A stretch of 64,000 bases of DNA from Streptomyces griseocarneus (lineage in GTDB: Bacteria; Actinomycetota; Actinomycetes; Streptomycetales; Streptomycetaceae). Positions 25,284-34,166 of this stretch are shown one piece after another. Both the position numbers and the translations under genes were made by a program. Under the pieces are notes generated by a model. The model saw only the letters and a program-made list of their open reading frames with translations, was not told the origin of the DNA and did no database searches. The stretch covers positions 1 through 64,000 of the forward strand of contig NZ_BNBL01000011.1 in assembly GCF_014655595.1 (NCBI RefSeq), read 5' to 3'. Position 1 is the stretch's first letter. Each line of letters starts with the position of its first letter.

Positions 25284-26273
25284 ATGAGCGCTTCCACCAT
25301 TCCCACGATCGACCTCTCGGCATGGCGGGCCGGCGACCGCCAGGGCCGCGAGCGTCTGGCCATGGTCGTCGACCAGGCGCTCGAGCGGGCGGGCTTCCTG
25401 CTCGTCACCGGTCACGGCGTCCACCCGGACCTGCCCGCCGCGATCCGCACCGCGGCCCGCGCCTTCTTCCGTCAGCCCACCTACGCCAAGCTGCCGTTCC
25501 TGGCGGAGGCGGGCCAGTACGGCTGGAGCGGTCCGGGAGCGGTGGCCGCCGGCCGGGCGGAAGGCCTGATGACGCCACCCGACCTGGTGGAAACCTGGTC
25601 GGCGGCCCCCGGCCCGTACCACGCCACTGCCCCTGGCCCGTACGACTCCGCTGCCGAGCGCCCCGAGCCCGAACTGCTGCCGAAGGCCTGGCCTTCCCAG
25701 CCCCCGGCACTGCGCCCCCTCCTCGCGCGGTACGTACGTTCCATGCGAGCGCTCGCCGACGAACTGCTGGAACTCCTGGCGGCGGCCCTGCGCCAGCCGC
25801 TCGACTTCTTCACCCGCCACACCATGCGCCCCGACTGGACCCTGACCCTCAACTGGTACCCCGCCATCACCACCACGGGAGCACCGCGGCCCGGCCAGTT
25901 CCGCGTCGGCCCGCACACCGACTTCGGCACCATCACCGTCCTCGACCGGCAACCCGGCAAGGGCGGCCTGCAGATCCACACGGAGGACAACGGCTGGCAG
26001 GACGCCCCCTACGACCCCGAGGCGCTCACCGTCAACATCGGTGATCTGATGGCCCGCTGGACCGGCGACCGCTGGCGCTCCGGCCGCCACCGCGTCCTGG
26101 CCCCGCCCGCCGACGCCCCGTCCGAGGAGCTGATGTCCCTGGTCTACTTCTACGACTGCGATCCGCACACCGTCGTCGAGTCACTCCCCGCCCCGATCGG
26201 CCGAGTGCCCCACCCTGCCGTCACGGCCCGCTCCTACGTCCGGTCCAAGGTCGCCGAGATCGCCCTGAGGTGA
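25284..26273 (+). CDS. Isopenicillin-N-synthase-like 2-oxoglutarate/Fe(II) oxygenase
   Basis: 329 aa from the ATG at 25284, preceded by GGAGGAGAAGGG. N-terminal DIOX_N features are TIPTIDLSAWRAGDRQGRER and AGFLLVTGHGV. The jelly-roll core has iron ligands in VGPHTDFGTITVL (HxD) and the distal His in WRSGRHRVLAPP. The co-substrate Arg/Ser strand appears altered (LMSLVYFYDCD follows). It could hydroxylate or cyclise a small molecule; no beta-lactam cluster is nearby. It is divergent from the double AsnC regulator, which probably controls it. Confidence 0.9.
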   Translation: MSASTIPTIDLSAWRAGDRQGRERLAMVVDQALERAGFLLVTGHGVHPDLPAAIRTAARAFFRQPTYAKLPFLAEAGQYGWSGPGAVAAGRAEGLMTPPDLVETWSAAPGPYHATAPGPYDSAAERPEPELLPKAWPSQPPALRPLLARYVRSMRALADELLELLAAALRQPLDFFTRHTMRPDWTLTLNWYPAITTTGAPRPGQFRVGPHTDFGTITVLDRQPGKGGLQIHTEDNGWQDAPYDPEALTVNIGDLMARWTGDRWRSGRHRVLAPPADAPSEELMSLVYFYDCDPHTVVESLPAPIGRVPHPAVTARSYVRSKVAEIALR

Positions 26274-26652
26274 CGGCACCACCCCGCGGGCGGGCGCCTG
26301 GCCGCAACGGGTCGGGGCCGGCGTGCCGGCTGTCGGCGAGGCGCCGGCTACTTCTTCGCGGCCTTGGCCGCTTCGTCTCCCGCGGTGGCGGTGGCGCGCC
26401 TGCCGTCCTGGACCGGCCGAATTCTCCGGGTCTCGACCTGCGACCGGCCGTGGTCAGGAAGCAGCCCGGGGCATGCCTCGGGTCCAGGGTGGTACTGGCT
26501 CTCCCAGGAAAGGCAGAGCTCTGGATCACCGTCCCGGCCGGACACAGGATGGTCCGCATCAGCCCACCGCACCACGCCCGCCGGGCTCACCCCGGCAGGG
26601 CACCAGGCCGGCCCCACCCGGGCCGGTCCGCACTGCAGATCCAGGAGCACCC
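26274..26652. other. About 380 bp without a supported gene
   Basis: The reverse frame at 26348-26400 ends ATATAGDEAAKAAKK, which may be the relic of a protein tail, but no full gene can be supported. No repeat noticed. Confidence 0.3.
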
Positions 26653-27414
26653 ATGAACTACCCCGCCCTCGCCGACCGCACCGCCGTCGTCACCGGAGCC
26701 GCCAGCGGCATGGGCGCGGCCACCGCCCGCCTGCTCGCGGCCCAAGGCGCCCGCGTCGCCCTGCTCGCCCGGCGCACCGACCGGCTGGAGGCGCTGGCCG
26801 GCGAACTCACCGCAGCCGGGGGCCAGGCCCTCGCCGTCACCGCCGACATCACCGATCAGGCCTCTGTCGACGCCGCCGCCACAACCGTCCACGACACCTA
26901 TGGCCGGGTCGACCTGGTGGTCAACAACGCCGGCGTCATGCTGCCCAACCCCCTCGCCGACGGCCGGCTCGACGAGTGGACCCGCATGATCGACACCAAC
27001 CTCACCGGTGCCCTGCGCGTCATTCGCGCCTTCACCCCCGACCTCACCGCGGCCGCCGCCGACGGCCACACCGCCGACCTGGTCAACGTCTCCTCCATCG
27101 CCTCCCACGTCCTCTTCCCCAACTACGCGGTGTACGGGGCGACCAAGGCCGCCCTCACCCAGTTGTCCGCCGCGCTGCGCACCGAGCTCGGCCCGCGTGA
27201 TGTGCGGGTCAGCACCATCGAGCCGGGCCTGACCGACACCGAACTCGGCGGGCACATCGACAATGCGGAACTGCGCGAGCAGCTCGGCGGGATGTTCACC
27301 GCGATGCCCGCCCTTGCCGCCGAGGACATCGCCGACCTCATCGCCTACACCGTCAGCCGCCCCCGGCACGTCAACCTGCGCCAGTCGGTCATCCTGCCCA
27401 CCCGCCAGGCCTGA
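26653..27414 (+). CDS. Short-chain dehydrogenase/reductase
   Basis: 253 aa from the ATG at 26653, with AGGAG upstream. It is a classical SDR: cofactor motif VTGAASGMGAATARLLA, LVVNNAGVMLPNPL, catalytic Ser in NVSSIASHV and YAVYGATKAAL (YxxxK), ending QSVILPTRQA. It uses NAD(P); substrate unknown. The MmyB-like regulator gene downstream (27656) reads the same way behind three palindromes, so the two may be functionally linked. Confidence 0.92.
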   Translation: MNYPALADRTAVVTGAASGMGAATARLLAAQGARVALLARRTDRLEALAGELTAAGGQALAVTADITDQASVDAAATTVHDTYGRVDLVVNNAGVMLPNPLADGRLDEWTRMIDTNLTGALRVIRAFTPDLTAAAADGHTADLVNVSSIASHVLFPNYAVYGATKAALTQLSAALRTELGPRDVRVSTIEPGLTDTELGGHIDNAELREQLGGMFTAMPALAAEDIADLIAYTVSRPRHVNLRQSVILPTRQA

Positions 27415-27504
27415 CCCTTCCCGGGCACACACCGGGACAGCGGCTGGGGGAATGCCCAAGGCGGCAGGACCAGGGGGCAGGGCAGCGGCGTCGGTAGTGG
27501 AATG

Positions 27505-27532
27505 CCCGTAGGCCGGTATACCGGCCTACGGG
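27505..27532. promoter_or_regulatory. 28-bp perfect palindrome
   Basis: The half site CCCGTAGGCCGGTA (27505-27518) is followed directly by its exact complement (27519-27532), with no loop and GTATAC at the centre. The absence of a loop favours a protein-binding site over a terminator. It lies 120-150 bp upstream of the MmyB-like regulator gene and 90 bp after the SDR. Confidence 0.7.
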
Positions 27533-27558
27533 GCCCGGCACCACGCCTTGCCATCTCA

Positions 27559-27623
27559 CCGGCCCCTCGCAGGGGCCGGGCCCGTGCACGCCCGGCGTTG
27601 CCTGGCCCTGGCAGGGCCAGGCA
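27559..27623. promoter_or_regulatory. Two further inverted repeats before MmyB-like regulator
   Basis: CCGGCCCCT-CGC-AGGGGCCGG lies at 27559-27579, and a 25-bp palindrome with arms TGCCTGGCCCTG around one central G at 27599-27623. The second ends 33 bp before the regulator's ATG. Either could be a terminator for the SDR or an operator. Confidence 0.6.
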
Positions 27624-27655
27624 CACCGCCCAGGCGACCAGGCACAATGCACCGC

Positions 27656-28561
27656 ATGAGCACAACGATCGACCTGGGGGCGTTCCTGCGCACCCGCCGC
27701 TCCCGCCTTCGCCCCCAGGACGTCGCCCTGCCCGACTTCGGCGGCCGGCGCCGCGTCGCCGGACTACGCCGCGAAGAGATCGCCCAGCTCGCCGGCGTCA
27801 GCGTCGACTACTACATCCGCATGGAACAAGGCCGCGCGCCCAACCCCTCGTCGGCCGTCCTCGACGCCCTCGCCCGCGCCCTCCGCCTGGACGAGGACGA
27901 AACCCGGCACCTGCACCGCCTCGGCCAGCCCCGCCCCGCCACCCGGCACACCCCCCGGCCCCGGCCCGGACAGCAACAGGTGCGCCCCATGCTCCGGCGA
28001 CTGCTCGACGAACTGCGCGACGTCCCCGCGATGGTGATGGGCCGGCGCATGGACGTCCTCGCCTGGAACACGGCCGCCAGCGCCCTCCTCGGCGACTACG
28101 CGGCCCTGGAACCCGCCGAACGCAACATCCCCCGCATCACCTTCCTCGACCCCGCCTCCCGCGATCTCTTCGCCGACTGGAGCACTTGCGCCCGCGAGAA
28201 CGTCGCCTACCTGCGCCTGGAAGCCGGCCGACACCCCGACGACCCCGAGCTGGCAGGCCTGATCGGCGAACTGTCCGTCAAGAGCGCAGACTTCCGCCGG
28301 TGGTGGGCCGAACACCCCGTCCAGGACAAAACCTCCGGCACCAAACGGTTCCACCACCCCCTCGTCGGCGACCTGACCCTCACCTACGACACCTTGCGGG
28401 CCGCGGACGACCCGGACCAGGCCCTGATCACCTACACCGCCGAGCCCCACACCCCCTCCCACGACGCCCTCCGCATGCTCCTGACCTGGACCACCCCAAC
28501 CCCCACCACCGCCACTACCCCACCCAGCACAGTCGGCCCCCAGCACAGCCACCACACCTGA
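27656..28561 (+). CDS. XRE-type regulator with MmyB-like ligand domain
   Basis: 301 aa (MSTTIDLGAFLRTRRSRLRP); an ATG three codons earlier is possible. The HTH is GLRREEIAQLAGVSVDYYIR. The MmyB-like domain shows MVMGRRMDVLAWNTAASALL, DPASRDLFADWSTCARENVA, LIGELSVKSADFRRWWAEHP and KRFHHPLVGDLTLTYD. The C-terminal 30 residues are Thr/Pro-rich and probably unstructured. Palindromes at 27505-27623 precede it. The upstream SDR is the likely target or partner. Confidence 0.88.
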   Translation: MSTTIDLGAFLRTRRSRLRPQDVALPDFGGRRRVAGLRREEIAQLAGVSVDYYIRMEQGRAPNPSSAVLDALARALRLDEDETRHLHRLGQPRPATRHTPRPRPGQQQVRPMLRRLLDELRDVPAMVMGRRMDVLAWNTAASALLGDYAALEPAERNIPRITFLDPASRDLFADWSTCARENVAYLRLEAGRHPDDPELAGLIGELSVKSADFRRWWAEHPVQDKTSGTKRFHHPLVGDLTLTYDTLRAADDPDQALITYTAEPHTPSHDALRMLLTWTTPTPTTATTPPSTVGPQHSHHT

Positions 28562-28689
28562 CAGGACGCCCCGAACCGCCGGCCCCGACACTCCGACTAC
28601 GCGCTCCCGTCGGCAGCTCGTAGCTTGTCTCAGAGCGTCGACCAGGTAAATCCCGCGGCATCCGCCGGTTCTATGTCGATACTGGCGTG

Positions 28690-29211
28690 ATGATGATGGA
28701 TGCTACGAACGCGCTGGCTGTGATCAGGGCTCTGCAGACGCAGAGTGTGGAGGTGTGGCTCGGGGACGGCGGCTGGGGAGTTGATGCCCTCCTCGGCGAG
28801 CAGACCCGTCCGCACAAGGATGTCGATCTGATCCTCCGGGTCGACCAGGCTGAGGCCGCGGTCCAGGCCCTGCGGGGCCTGGGTTTCGCCGTTGCGGAGG
28901 GCCTCCTTTCCTCATGTTTCGTCCTGCGTGATCAGGAGGGAAGGAGTGTCGATGTCCATCCCGTGGTGTTCGACGGGGAGGGCAACGGCGACTACACGAT
29001 GGAGAACGGCGAGGTGTGGGTGTACGAGGCCGCCTGGCTCGGTGGGACCGGGATTCTTCAGGGTGAGCCGGTGCGGTGCCTGACCGCGCAGGGCCAAGTG
29101 CTGTGCCACACGGGGTACGAGCTCGATGACGAGGACCGCCGGGACATGGCGGCCCTGCACGAGCGGTTCGGTGTGGACCTCCTGCCCGAACAACGGTTCC
29201 TGGTGCGGTAG
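28690..29211 (+). CDS. Lincosamide-nucleotidyltransferase-like (Lnu/ANT-type) protein
   Basis: 173 aa from an ATG at 28690; GATACT ends 6 nt upstream, suggesting a leaderless transcript. A GTG one codon earlier and two further in-frame ATGs are alternatives. The nucleotidyltransferase core VWLGDGGWGVDALLGEQTRP, then HKDVDLIL (GGW and DxD), matches LnuA/ANT(2'')-type enzymes. Later segments RSVDVHPVVFDG and VRCLTAQGQVLCHTGYEL are also family-like. It may adenylylate an antibiotic or another small molecule; resistance is not shown by sequence alone. Confidence 0.78.
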   Translation: MMMDATNALAVIRALQTQSVEVWLGDGGWGVDALLGEQTRPHKDVDLILRVDQAEAAVQALRGLGFAVAEGLLSSCFVLRDQEGRSVDVHPVVFDGEGNGDYTMENGEVWVYEAAWLGGTGILQGEPVRCLTAQGQVLCHTGYELDDEDRRDMAALHERFGVDLLPEQRFLVR

Positions 29212-29217
29212 GAAGGG

Positions 29218-29415
29218 TCACGCCGCTGCAAGGTGCGTCTCTCCCGTCCAGCGGGCCTGCAGGGCCTTGAGCAGGCCAAGGAACTCGCGCCAGCGCTTTC
29301 GCCTGCGGATGCGGTAGTAGATCATGCCGCTGGGCAGGTCGAGGGCCGCGAGCATGTGCCTCACCCCGCTGTACCGGTTGTAGGTCGCCCTCAGCCGGCC
29401 AGGATCCGGTTGCAT
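29218..29415 (-). pseudogene. IS630-type transposase fragment
   Basis: The reverse frame reads YNRYSGVRHMLAALDL and IYYRIRRRKRWREFLGLLKA, the central part of IS630-family DDE transposases. The N-terminal HTH region and the C-terminal catalytic residues are missing. Confidence 0.7.
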
Positions 29416-29581
29416 CTTCGCGATGAAGTCCGGGTCGTTCGAGGATTTCCAGGTCGTCGTCTTCCAGGTGACCCTGCCCTCGCGCAGCGTCTCGCCGTGC
29501 GATCAGGCAGCTGTGCTCACACCCGGCTACCGATCGTTCTGGGGCGCCCCCGCTCCACGTCTCGCCATCCGCGCCTGGCGA

Positions 29582-29809
29582 ATGGCCATCAAGGAACCGG
29601 ATTCCGAACCGAGGATCGAGGTACTCGCCGGTATCGGCGGCGGTCTGGTGTGCGGGATCGCCGTGGGACTGTCTGCCCACTTCCTTGGCGAGGCGATCCG
29701 CGAGTCGCAGGAGCAGGTGTCATGGCGGGCGGACATCGCGACCTCCGAGAGCATCCCGGGGTTCACCATCGGCGACCACGACATCGAAGGCATCAACAGA
29801 CCTCGATGA
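29582..29809 (+). pseudogene. N-terminal membrane segment of a truncated protein
   Basis: From an ATG at 29582 the frame gives MAIKEPDSEPRIEVLAGIGG then a single hydrophobic helix GLVCGIAVGLSAHFLG, followed by IRESQEQVSWRADIATSESI and GFTIGDHDIEGINRPR before the stop. Such a TM segment followed by a GxDxxG region often precedes pentapeptide repeats, which are absent here, so I read it as truncated. A small intact membrane protein is the alternative. Confidence 0.35.
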
Positions 29810-29974
29810 AGACGGTCTCCTCTCTCTGCCAACGGCCGCCCTGGCAGTGTGCACGTACGGTCACCTCGTCCCGGTCCGACCAGCGATCCATGAACGGCCC
29901 TGACTGCGCCTTCCTGTTGCACTCCACCCCTTGAACACTTACGGTAATTTTCTCGGCACTTTAAGTGATGAGAG

Positions 29975-30298
29975 GTGGCAGTGGACTCTCTGAAGGCGGA
30001 CTCGAGGCCGGATATTCCGCGGTTCGAAGACGCCGAACCCGTCAAGCCGCAGGTCGCGCCATTCGTCCGAGATTTCGCCGCGGACTTGAACAAGCACGGC
30101 AACCTCAAGCCCTTCGGTCAATGCCTGTCACAAGCCCACGCCCCATTGACTGCACACAAGGTCCCGATCGAGGCGATCGCCACGAAGGCATGCATCCTCC
30201 GCGGCGACAATTACTCACGCCGCACAGGCCTCGCCGACGATTCCCACAGGATCGCCCTTGTGCGCGCCCTCTATACCCGACGCCCGCCTCAGAGATGA
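29975..30298 (+). CDS. Unrecognised 107-aa protein coupled to DUF6185 gene
   Basis: 107 aa from GTG at 29975 (a second GTG follows two codons later). The stop overlaps the ATG of the DUF6185 gene as ATGA (30295-30298), which supports translation of both. The sequence is soluble-looking: DIPRFEDAEPVKPQVAPFVR, DFAADLNKHGNLKPFGQCLS, and basic towards the end (RIALVRALYTRRPPQR). Third codon positions are mostly G/C, as for a coding frame. No family recognised. The upstream SD is weak. Confidence 0.5.
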   Translation: MAVDSLKADSRPDIPRFEDAEPVKPQVAPFVRDFAADLNKHGNLKPFGQCLSQAHAPLTAHKVPIEAIATKACILRGDNYSRRTGLADDSHRIALVRALYTRRPPQR

Positions 30299-32859
30299 CT
30301 CCCCTGCCACGGCGGTTGATCGCGCTGACCTTTGCGACGCTCGGATGGTGGCTAGCGCAACCAACACAGGCGTATGCCGCCGATACGACCAACTGTCCGG
30401 CAATCCAACATCCCGAAGAAACAAATGTAAAGTACAAGCTCACTTTCGATCAGCATCACCCCGATTTCGTTGAGGTGCGACAGGTAACACGAATCGAGGT
30501 TCCCGAACGGCAGTGGGCGCCTGCGAACAACCTGACACTGAGCACGGATAGCCCCAAACACCGAAATGCTATGCATTGCTTGTTGCGTGAGGACAGAAAA
30601 GCGCAGACGAAGTCCAGCGAATGGCACCCAGAATGGCGAACAACCGGTTCCCCGGCAACCAAGCAAAAAGGCGTTGTCGCGGTGCAGTACGAGTCATGGA
30701 ATTTGATCAACAGCCCTGGTGAATTCGAAGTGGGTCCATGGGACCTCAAAGTCGCACCCGGCGAGGATTGGAAGGCCGTCCTCCACTCACCGGACGCTCT
30801 GAGCAGAGTCCCGCGGAAGACGATCGAGATCGACCCAGGCGGTCTGGAAATCAGCGACGCCCCCGGAGCGTCGAGCGCAAATGAAGCCAGCAGAGTATGG
30901 ATCGCACACGGCCCGGACTCCGAGGCCAAGATCGTGCCACCGCAGCATCTTGCCCCGGCGCTGAGCCGCCATGCCCCCTGGGTCGGGTCCCTGGGTGTCG
31001 TCTCCTGGTGGGTGTGCGCCTCGGCCGTGATCGCCTTGTCAGCATGGCCTTTTCTTGGCAAGAAGACCGCCGGCGAACCCGAGAATGCCGCTGCCAGGGT
31101 CCTGGCCACCACTGTATTGCAGTGGGCCGGGCTGAGTGCAGCCCTCGGTCTGACCTTGCTGCTCCTGCTTCAGCCCTCTCCCAGCGCCAACCGCTGGCGC
31201 GCCCTCATCGGAATTTCTTCAGGACTCGCTCTCGTACTCCTCGCGCGGCCATGGCTTCCATCGGCACAGGGCTCCGATGAAATCAAGAAAGGGACGAAGA
31301 GGCGCACAGTGGTGGTCGCCACCGTCTCCGCAGCGGCAGTAATCGGCCTGCTGGTGATCATAGCCCCCCACCTATTCGGCCTCCCGCCGAACCTCATGCC
31401 GACAACCCAACCTCCGCCCCTAGGAATTGCCGGGTTGGCCCTATTGGACATGTCCATGTTGTGGCTGTGGTTTACCGCGATGGCCGCATGGGCATGGCGC
31501 TTTACCCGAGAAGGAAGATTGGGTGAAGCTTCGATCACAACCGAGTCCGAGCATCGCCTCCGCAATATCACTGCAATCGGCGTCATACTCGCTGCGGCCG
31601 CGGTCGCAGTGGTGGGCTGCCGTGTGCTGTCCTTCGAGCTCAGGTGGGAACGCGCCAACTGGATGGGGGAAGCAAGCACAATTTTCGGCCACGACCACAG
31701 AAGCGCTCTGAGTCAACAGCTTGTACAGCTCTCATCCGCTGGCCCAACATGGGCATACGCCCACACATGGGTACTGTCGGGAATCGCACTCGTCGCGCTA
31801 CTCCACAGCAGCTACCGGTTGAACCCGAAAAAAACGCTCGGGCCGGAGGGATGGGATCTGCTGCTGGTGACAGGCATCTTCGCTGTCGCCGTGGCATTGA
31901 GGGGGACCAAGTTCGCCGGAAGCTCTTCTGCGGTGTACGGCTTCTGGCTCCCTCTCAACATGGTCGTACTCTACGCCACGGTGAAGGCGGGGAATCGATG
32001 GTCGGTACTGGGCCGAGTGGGCCAAAAAGCAGCGAATTGCCTCACTGTAAAGAAAGAAGAGAATTGCGTCGTAGCAGAACTGAGCACGTCGGCAGGGTAC
32101 CGGCAGCTGATGGAAGACGCCCGCCGTTGCCGTGATCTGCTCCGCCGCCTGCACCTCGTCGATCAGGGCCGCGAGGAGAAGACGACGAGACGAAACCTGG
32201 AGAAACAGCTCCGCTCACTGCACCACTGGCGACCCAGCGGATGCAGCCGCGACTGCCTACCGGATCCTGTATCCGTGGTCGACGTCGCCCTCAGTTGGGG
32301 ACCAGGCCGGCACTGGTGGAACAATGCCCTCAAAGCTGCGCGCTGGGCCTCCATCTTCGGAATTCTCCCGAGCATGGTAACCGCCTGGTACGAAAACGCA
32401 TACGACATTGAGCATTGGACGTTCACCCTCAACTCATCCATGGGCATCCCCGACATGGTCGGGAAGTTCCTGACGCAGGAGATCTCCTTCGCCGGTGCGG
32501 GGCTGGTCCTGGGGGCGTTGTGGCGCGTACTACCTGGAGAGCGCGGCCCAGTGCGGGCCTTCAACCTTTTCATCGCCTGGCTCGTCCCCATCGGTTTGGT
32601 GGCGGCGCTCAACCACGGTATCGACCGCAGGGAACTGGCCCTGGCAGTCCTGAACGTAGTCCTCATGCTCATGGTGTTGACACTGACGAGCATGTGGATG
32701 GACACCGACACATTCAGCCGTGAACGGCACTACTGGACAAAGCGCCTCGGTCTGCTGACATCCATCTACCAGGTGCACGGCCTCTCCGGGCAGATCGCCT
32801 TCCTCACCTTGCAGGCGGCGACTGCAGTGACGATCTGGCATCAGATCGTCACGATGTGA
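30295..32859 (+). CDS. DUF6185-family large membrane protein
   Basis: 854 aa from the ATG at 30295. A signal sequence (MTPLPRRLIALTFATLGWWL to AYAADTTN) leads to an exported N-terminal domain of about 200 residues rich in beta strands (VRQVTRIEVPERQWAPANNL). It is followed by roughly twelve membrane helices in two blocks (about residues 230-560 and 680-854), separated by a charged cytoplasmic stretch (YRQLMEDARRCRDLLRRLHL). I recognise it as DUF6185, a Streptomyces family without known role. Codons use more A/T than the neighbours, suggesting separate acquisition. It is translationally coupled to the 107-aa gene upstream. Confidence 0.8.
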   Translation: MTPLPRRLIALTFATLGWWLAQPTQAYAADTTNCPAIQHPEETNVKYKLTFDQHHPDFVEVRQVTRIEVPERQWAPANNLTLSTDSPKHRNAMHCLLREDRKAQTKSSEWHPEWRTTGSPATKQKGVVAVQYESWNLINSPGEFEVGPWDLKVAPGEDWKAVLHSPDALSRVPRKTIEIDPGGLEISDAPGASSANEASRVWIAHGPDSEAKIVPPQHLAPALSRHAPWVGSLGVVSWWVCASAVIALSAWPFLGKKTAGEPENAAARVLATTVLQWAGLSAALGLTLLLLLQPSPSANRWRALIGISSGLALVLLARPWLPSAQGSDEIKKGTKRRTVVVATVSAAAVIGLLVIIAPHLFGLPPNLMPTTQPPPLGIAGLALLDMSMLWLWFTAMAAWAWRFTREGRLGEASITTESEHRLRNITAIGVILAAAAVAVVGCRVLSFELRWERANWMGEASTIFGHDHRSALSQQLVQLSSAGPTWAYAHTWVLSGIALVALLHSSYRLNPKKTLGPEGWDLLLVTGIFAVAVALRGTKFAGSSSAVYGFWLPLNMVVLYATVKAGNRWSVLGRVGQKAANCLTVKKEENCVVAELSTSAGYRQLMEDARRCRDLLRRLHLVDQGREEKTTRRNLEKQLRSLHHWRPSGCSRDCLPDPVSVVDVALSWGPGRHWWNNALKAARWASIFGILPSMVTAWYENAYDIEHWTFTLNSSMGIPDMVGKFLTQEISFAGAGLVLGALWRVLPGERGPVRAFNLFIAWLVPIGLVAALNHGIDRRELALAVLNVVLMLMVLTLTSMWMDTDTFSRERHYWTKRLGLLTSIYQVHGLSGQIAFLTLQAATAVTIWHQIVTM

Positions 32860-33064
32860 TCGCCAGTCGACAGCGGTGTCCGGCGTGCAGTCGGTGCTGG
32901 ACGGTGGTTGTCGAGCGGGACCGGTCGGCTGTTCCAATTGTCGACCGGCATGGTCATCAGTGGTCACCAGGGGCGCTCCTCCCCTTGGGCAAGGAGTCGG
33001 GCGGCGACGCCGGGGGAAGCCTGTTCGCGATCGGCACGGTCCGTCGTCGAAGGGGAACGGCCAC

Positions 33065-34096
33065 ATGCGCACTCTGACGTTCGTCGTCGGTACGGGCCGC
33101 AGCGGGTCGACCGCACTGTCCGGCATCGTCAATGCGCATCCGGACGTGCTCAGCCTCAACGAGCTGCTGTCGTCGGTGCAGAGCCGGGGCTTCCCCGAAG
33201 GACCCCTCGGGGGTGAGGAGTTCTGGAGGCTGCTCGCCGGCCCCAATGCGATGTTCGAGCGCATGATCCGCAGCGGGGTACCGATGCCGGAGTTCCTCTA
33301 CACCCGCCGCCCCGGACGGTTCGCGACGGACACCACCGGCATCCCCGCCCTCTGTCTGATGGTGCTTCCGCACCTCACCGACGACCCGGACGGGCTGTTC
33401 GACGAGCTCGAAAAGCAGGTATGCCGCTGGCCGGACCGTACCGCCGCGGAGCACTACGAGGCCCTGTTCGACCTGCTGTGCGCGCGATTCGGGCGCACAG
33501 CCGTCGTCGAGCGGTCCGGCTATTCGGCGGAGCGGATCCCGCTCCTGCGCCAGGTCTTCCCACAGGCGCACTTCGTGCACCTGTTCAGGGACGGGCCCGA
33601 CTGCGCCCTGTCCATGAGCCGGCACACCGGCTTCCGGCTGATCCTCCTGCTTCGGGAAATCCTCGCGCGAACCGGTGCCGAGCGCCCGGGCGACCTGACC
33701 GAGGACCAGGTCCGTTCCCTGCCGCCCGAGCTGTCCGAGCTGCTGGCGGAGCGTTTCGACCCCGCGCTCGTGCTGGACCGCGACCTGCCGCTGACCCGGT
33801 TCGGGGCCCTGTGGTCGGAACTCGTCACCCGGGGCGTGGACCATCTCAGCCAGGTGCCCGCAGCGATGCGGACCACGCTCGCCTACGAGGACCTGCTCGA
33901 CGAGCCCCGCAAGGAACTGACCCGGCTGGCACGCTTCATCGGCGTCGAGCCGCTCCCGCAATGGCTCGACGCCGCAAGCGCCCGCCTCGACAGCAGCCGC
34001 CGAGGCGCCTCCCGGCGGCTGCCCGCGGCTGAACTCGCCGCCCTGCGGGAGCATTGCGCGCCCGGGGCACGCGCCCTGGCGGGCGGCAAGGACTAG
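33065..34096 (+). CDS. PAPS-dependent sulfotransferase
   Basis: 343 aa from the ATG at 33065, with AAGGGGA upstream. The 5'-phosphosulfate loop is LTFVVGTGRSGSTALSGIV, and the 3'-phosphate-binding part is FPQAHFVHLFRDGPDCALSM with SRHTG. The C-terminal TLAYEDLLDEPRKELTRLAR is typical of sulfotransferases (LxYEDLL). It should transfer sulfate from PAPS to a hydroxyl or amine of an unknown metabolite in the cytoplasm. No biosynthetic neighbours are obvious. Confidence 0.88.
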   Translation: MRTLTFVVGTGRSGSTALSGIVNAHPDVLSLNELLSSVQSRGFPEGPLGGEEFWRLLAGPNAMFERMIRSGVPMPEFLYTRRPGRFATDTTGIPALCLMVLPHLTDDPDGLFDELEKQVCRWPDRTAAEHYEALFDLLCARFGRTAVVERSGYSAERIPLLRQVFPQAHFVHLFRDGPDCALSMSRHTGFRLILLLREILARTGAERPGDLTEDQVRSLPPELSELLAERFDPALVLDRDLPLTRFGALWSELVTRGVDHLSQVPAAMRTTLAYEDLLDEPRKELTRLARFIGVEPLPQWLDAASARLDSSRRGASRRLPAAELAALREHCAPGARALAGGKD

Positions 34097-34119
34097 GCAC
34101 CGCCGGCGCCCCGGCCCGT

Positions 34120-34140
34120 CAGGTTCCCGGCCCGAACCTG
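34120..34140. terminator. Hairpin between convergent sulfotransferase and VOC genes
   Basis: CAGGTTC and GAACCTG flank a 7-nt loop, a 7-bp perfect stem. Its position between two convergent stops suggests bidirectional termination. Confidence 0.45.
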
Positions 34141-34166
34141 GCCGGACCGACCCTGGCCGGACCGGG

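Noticed and set aside
26348..26650. 100-codon reverse ORF ending AAKAAKK
   Set aside because: The N-terminal two thirds look non-coding; the Lys/Ala end alone is not enough to call a gene.
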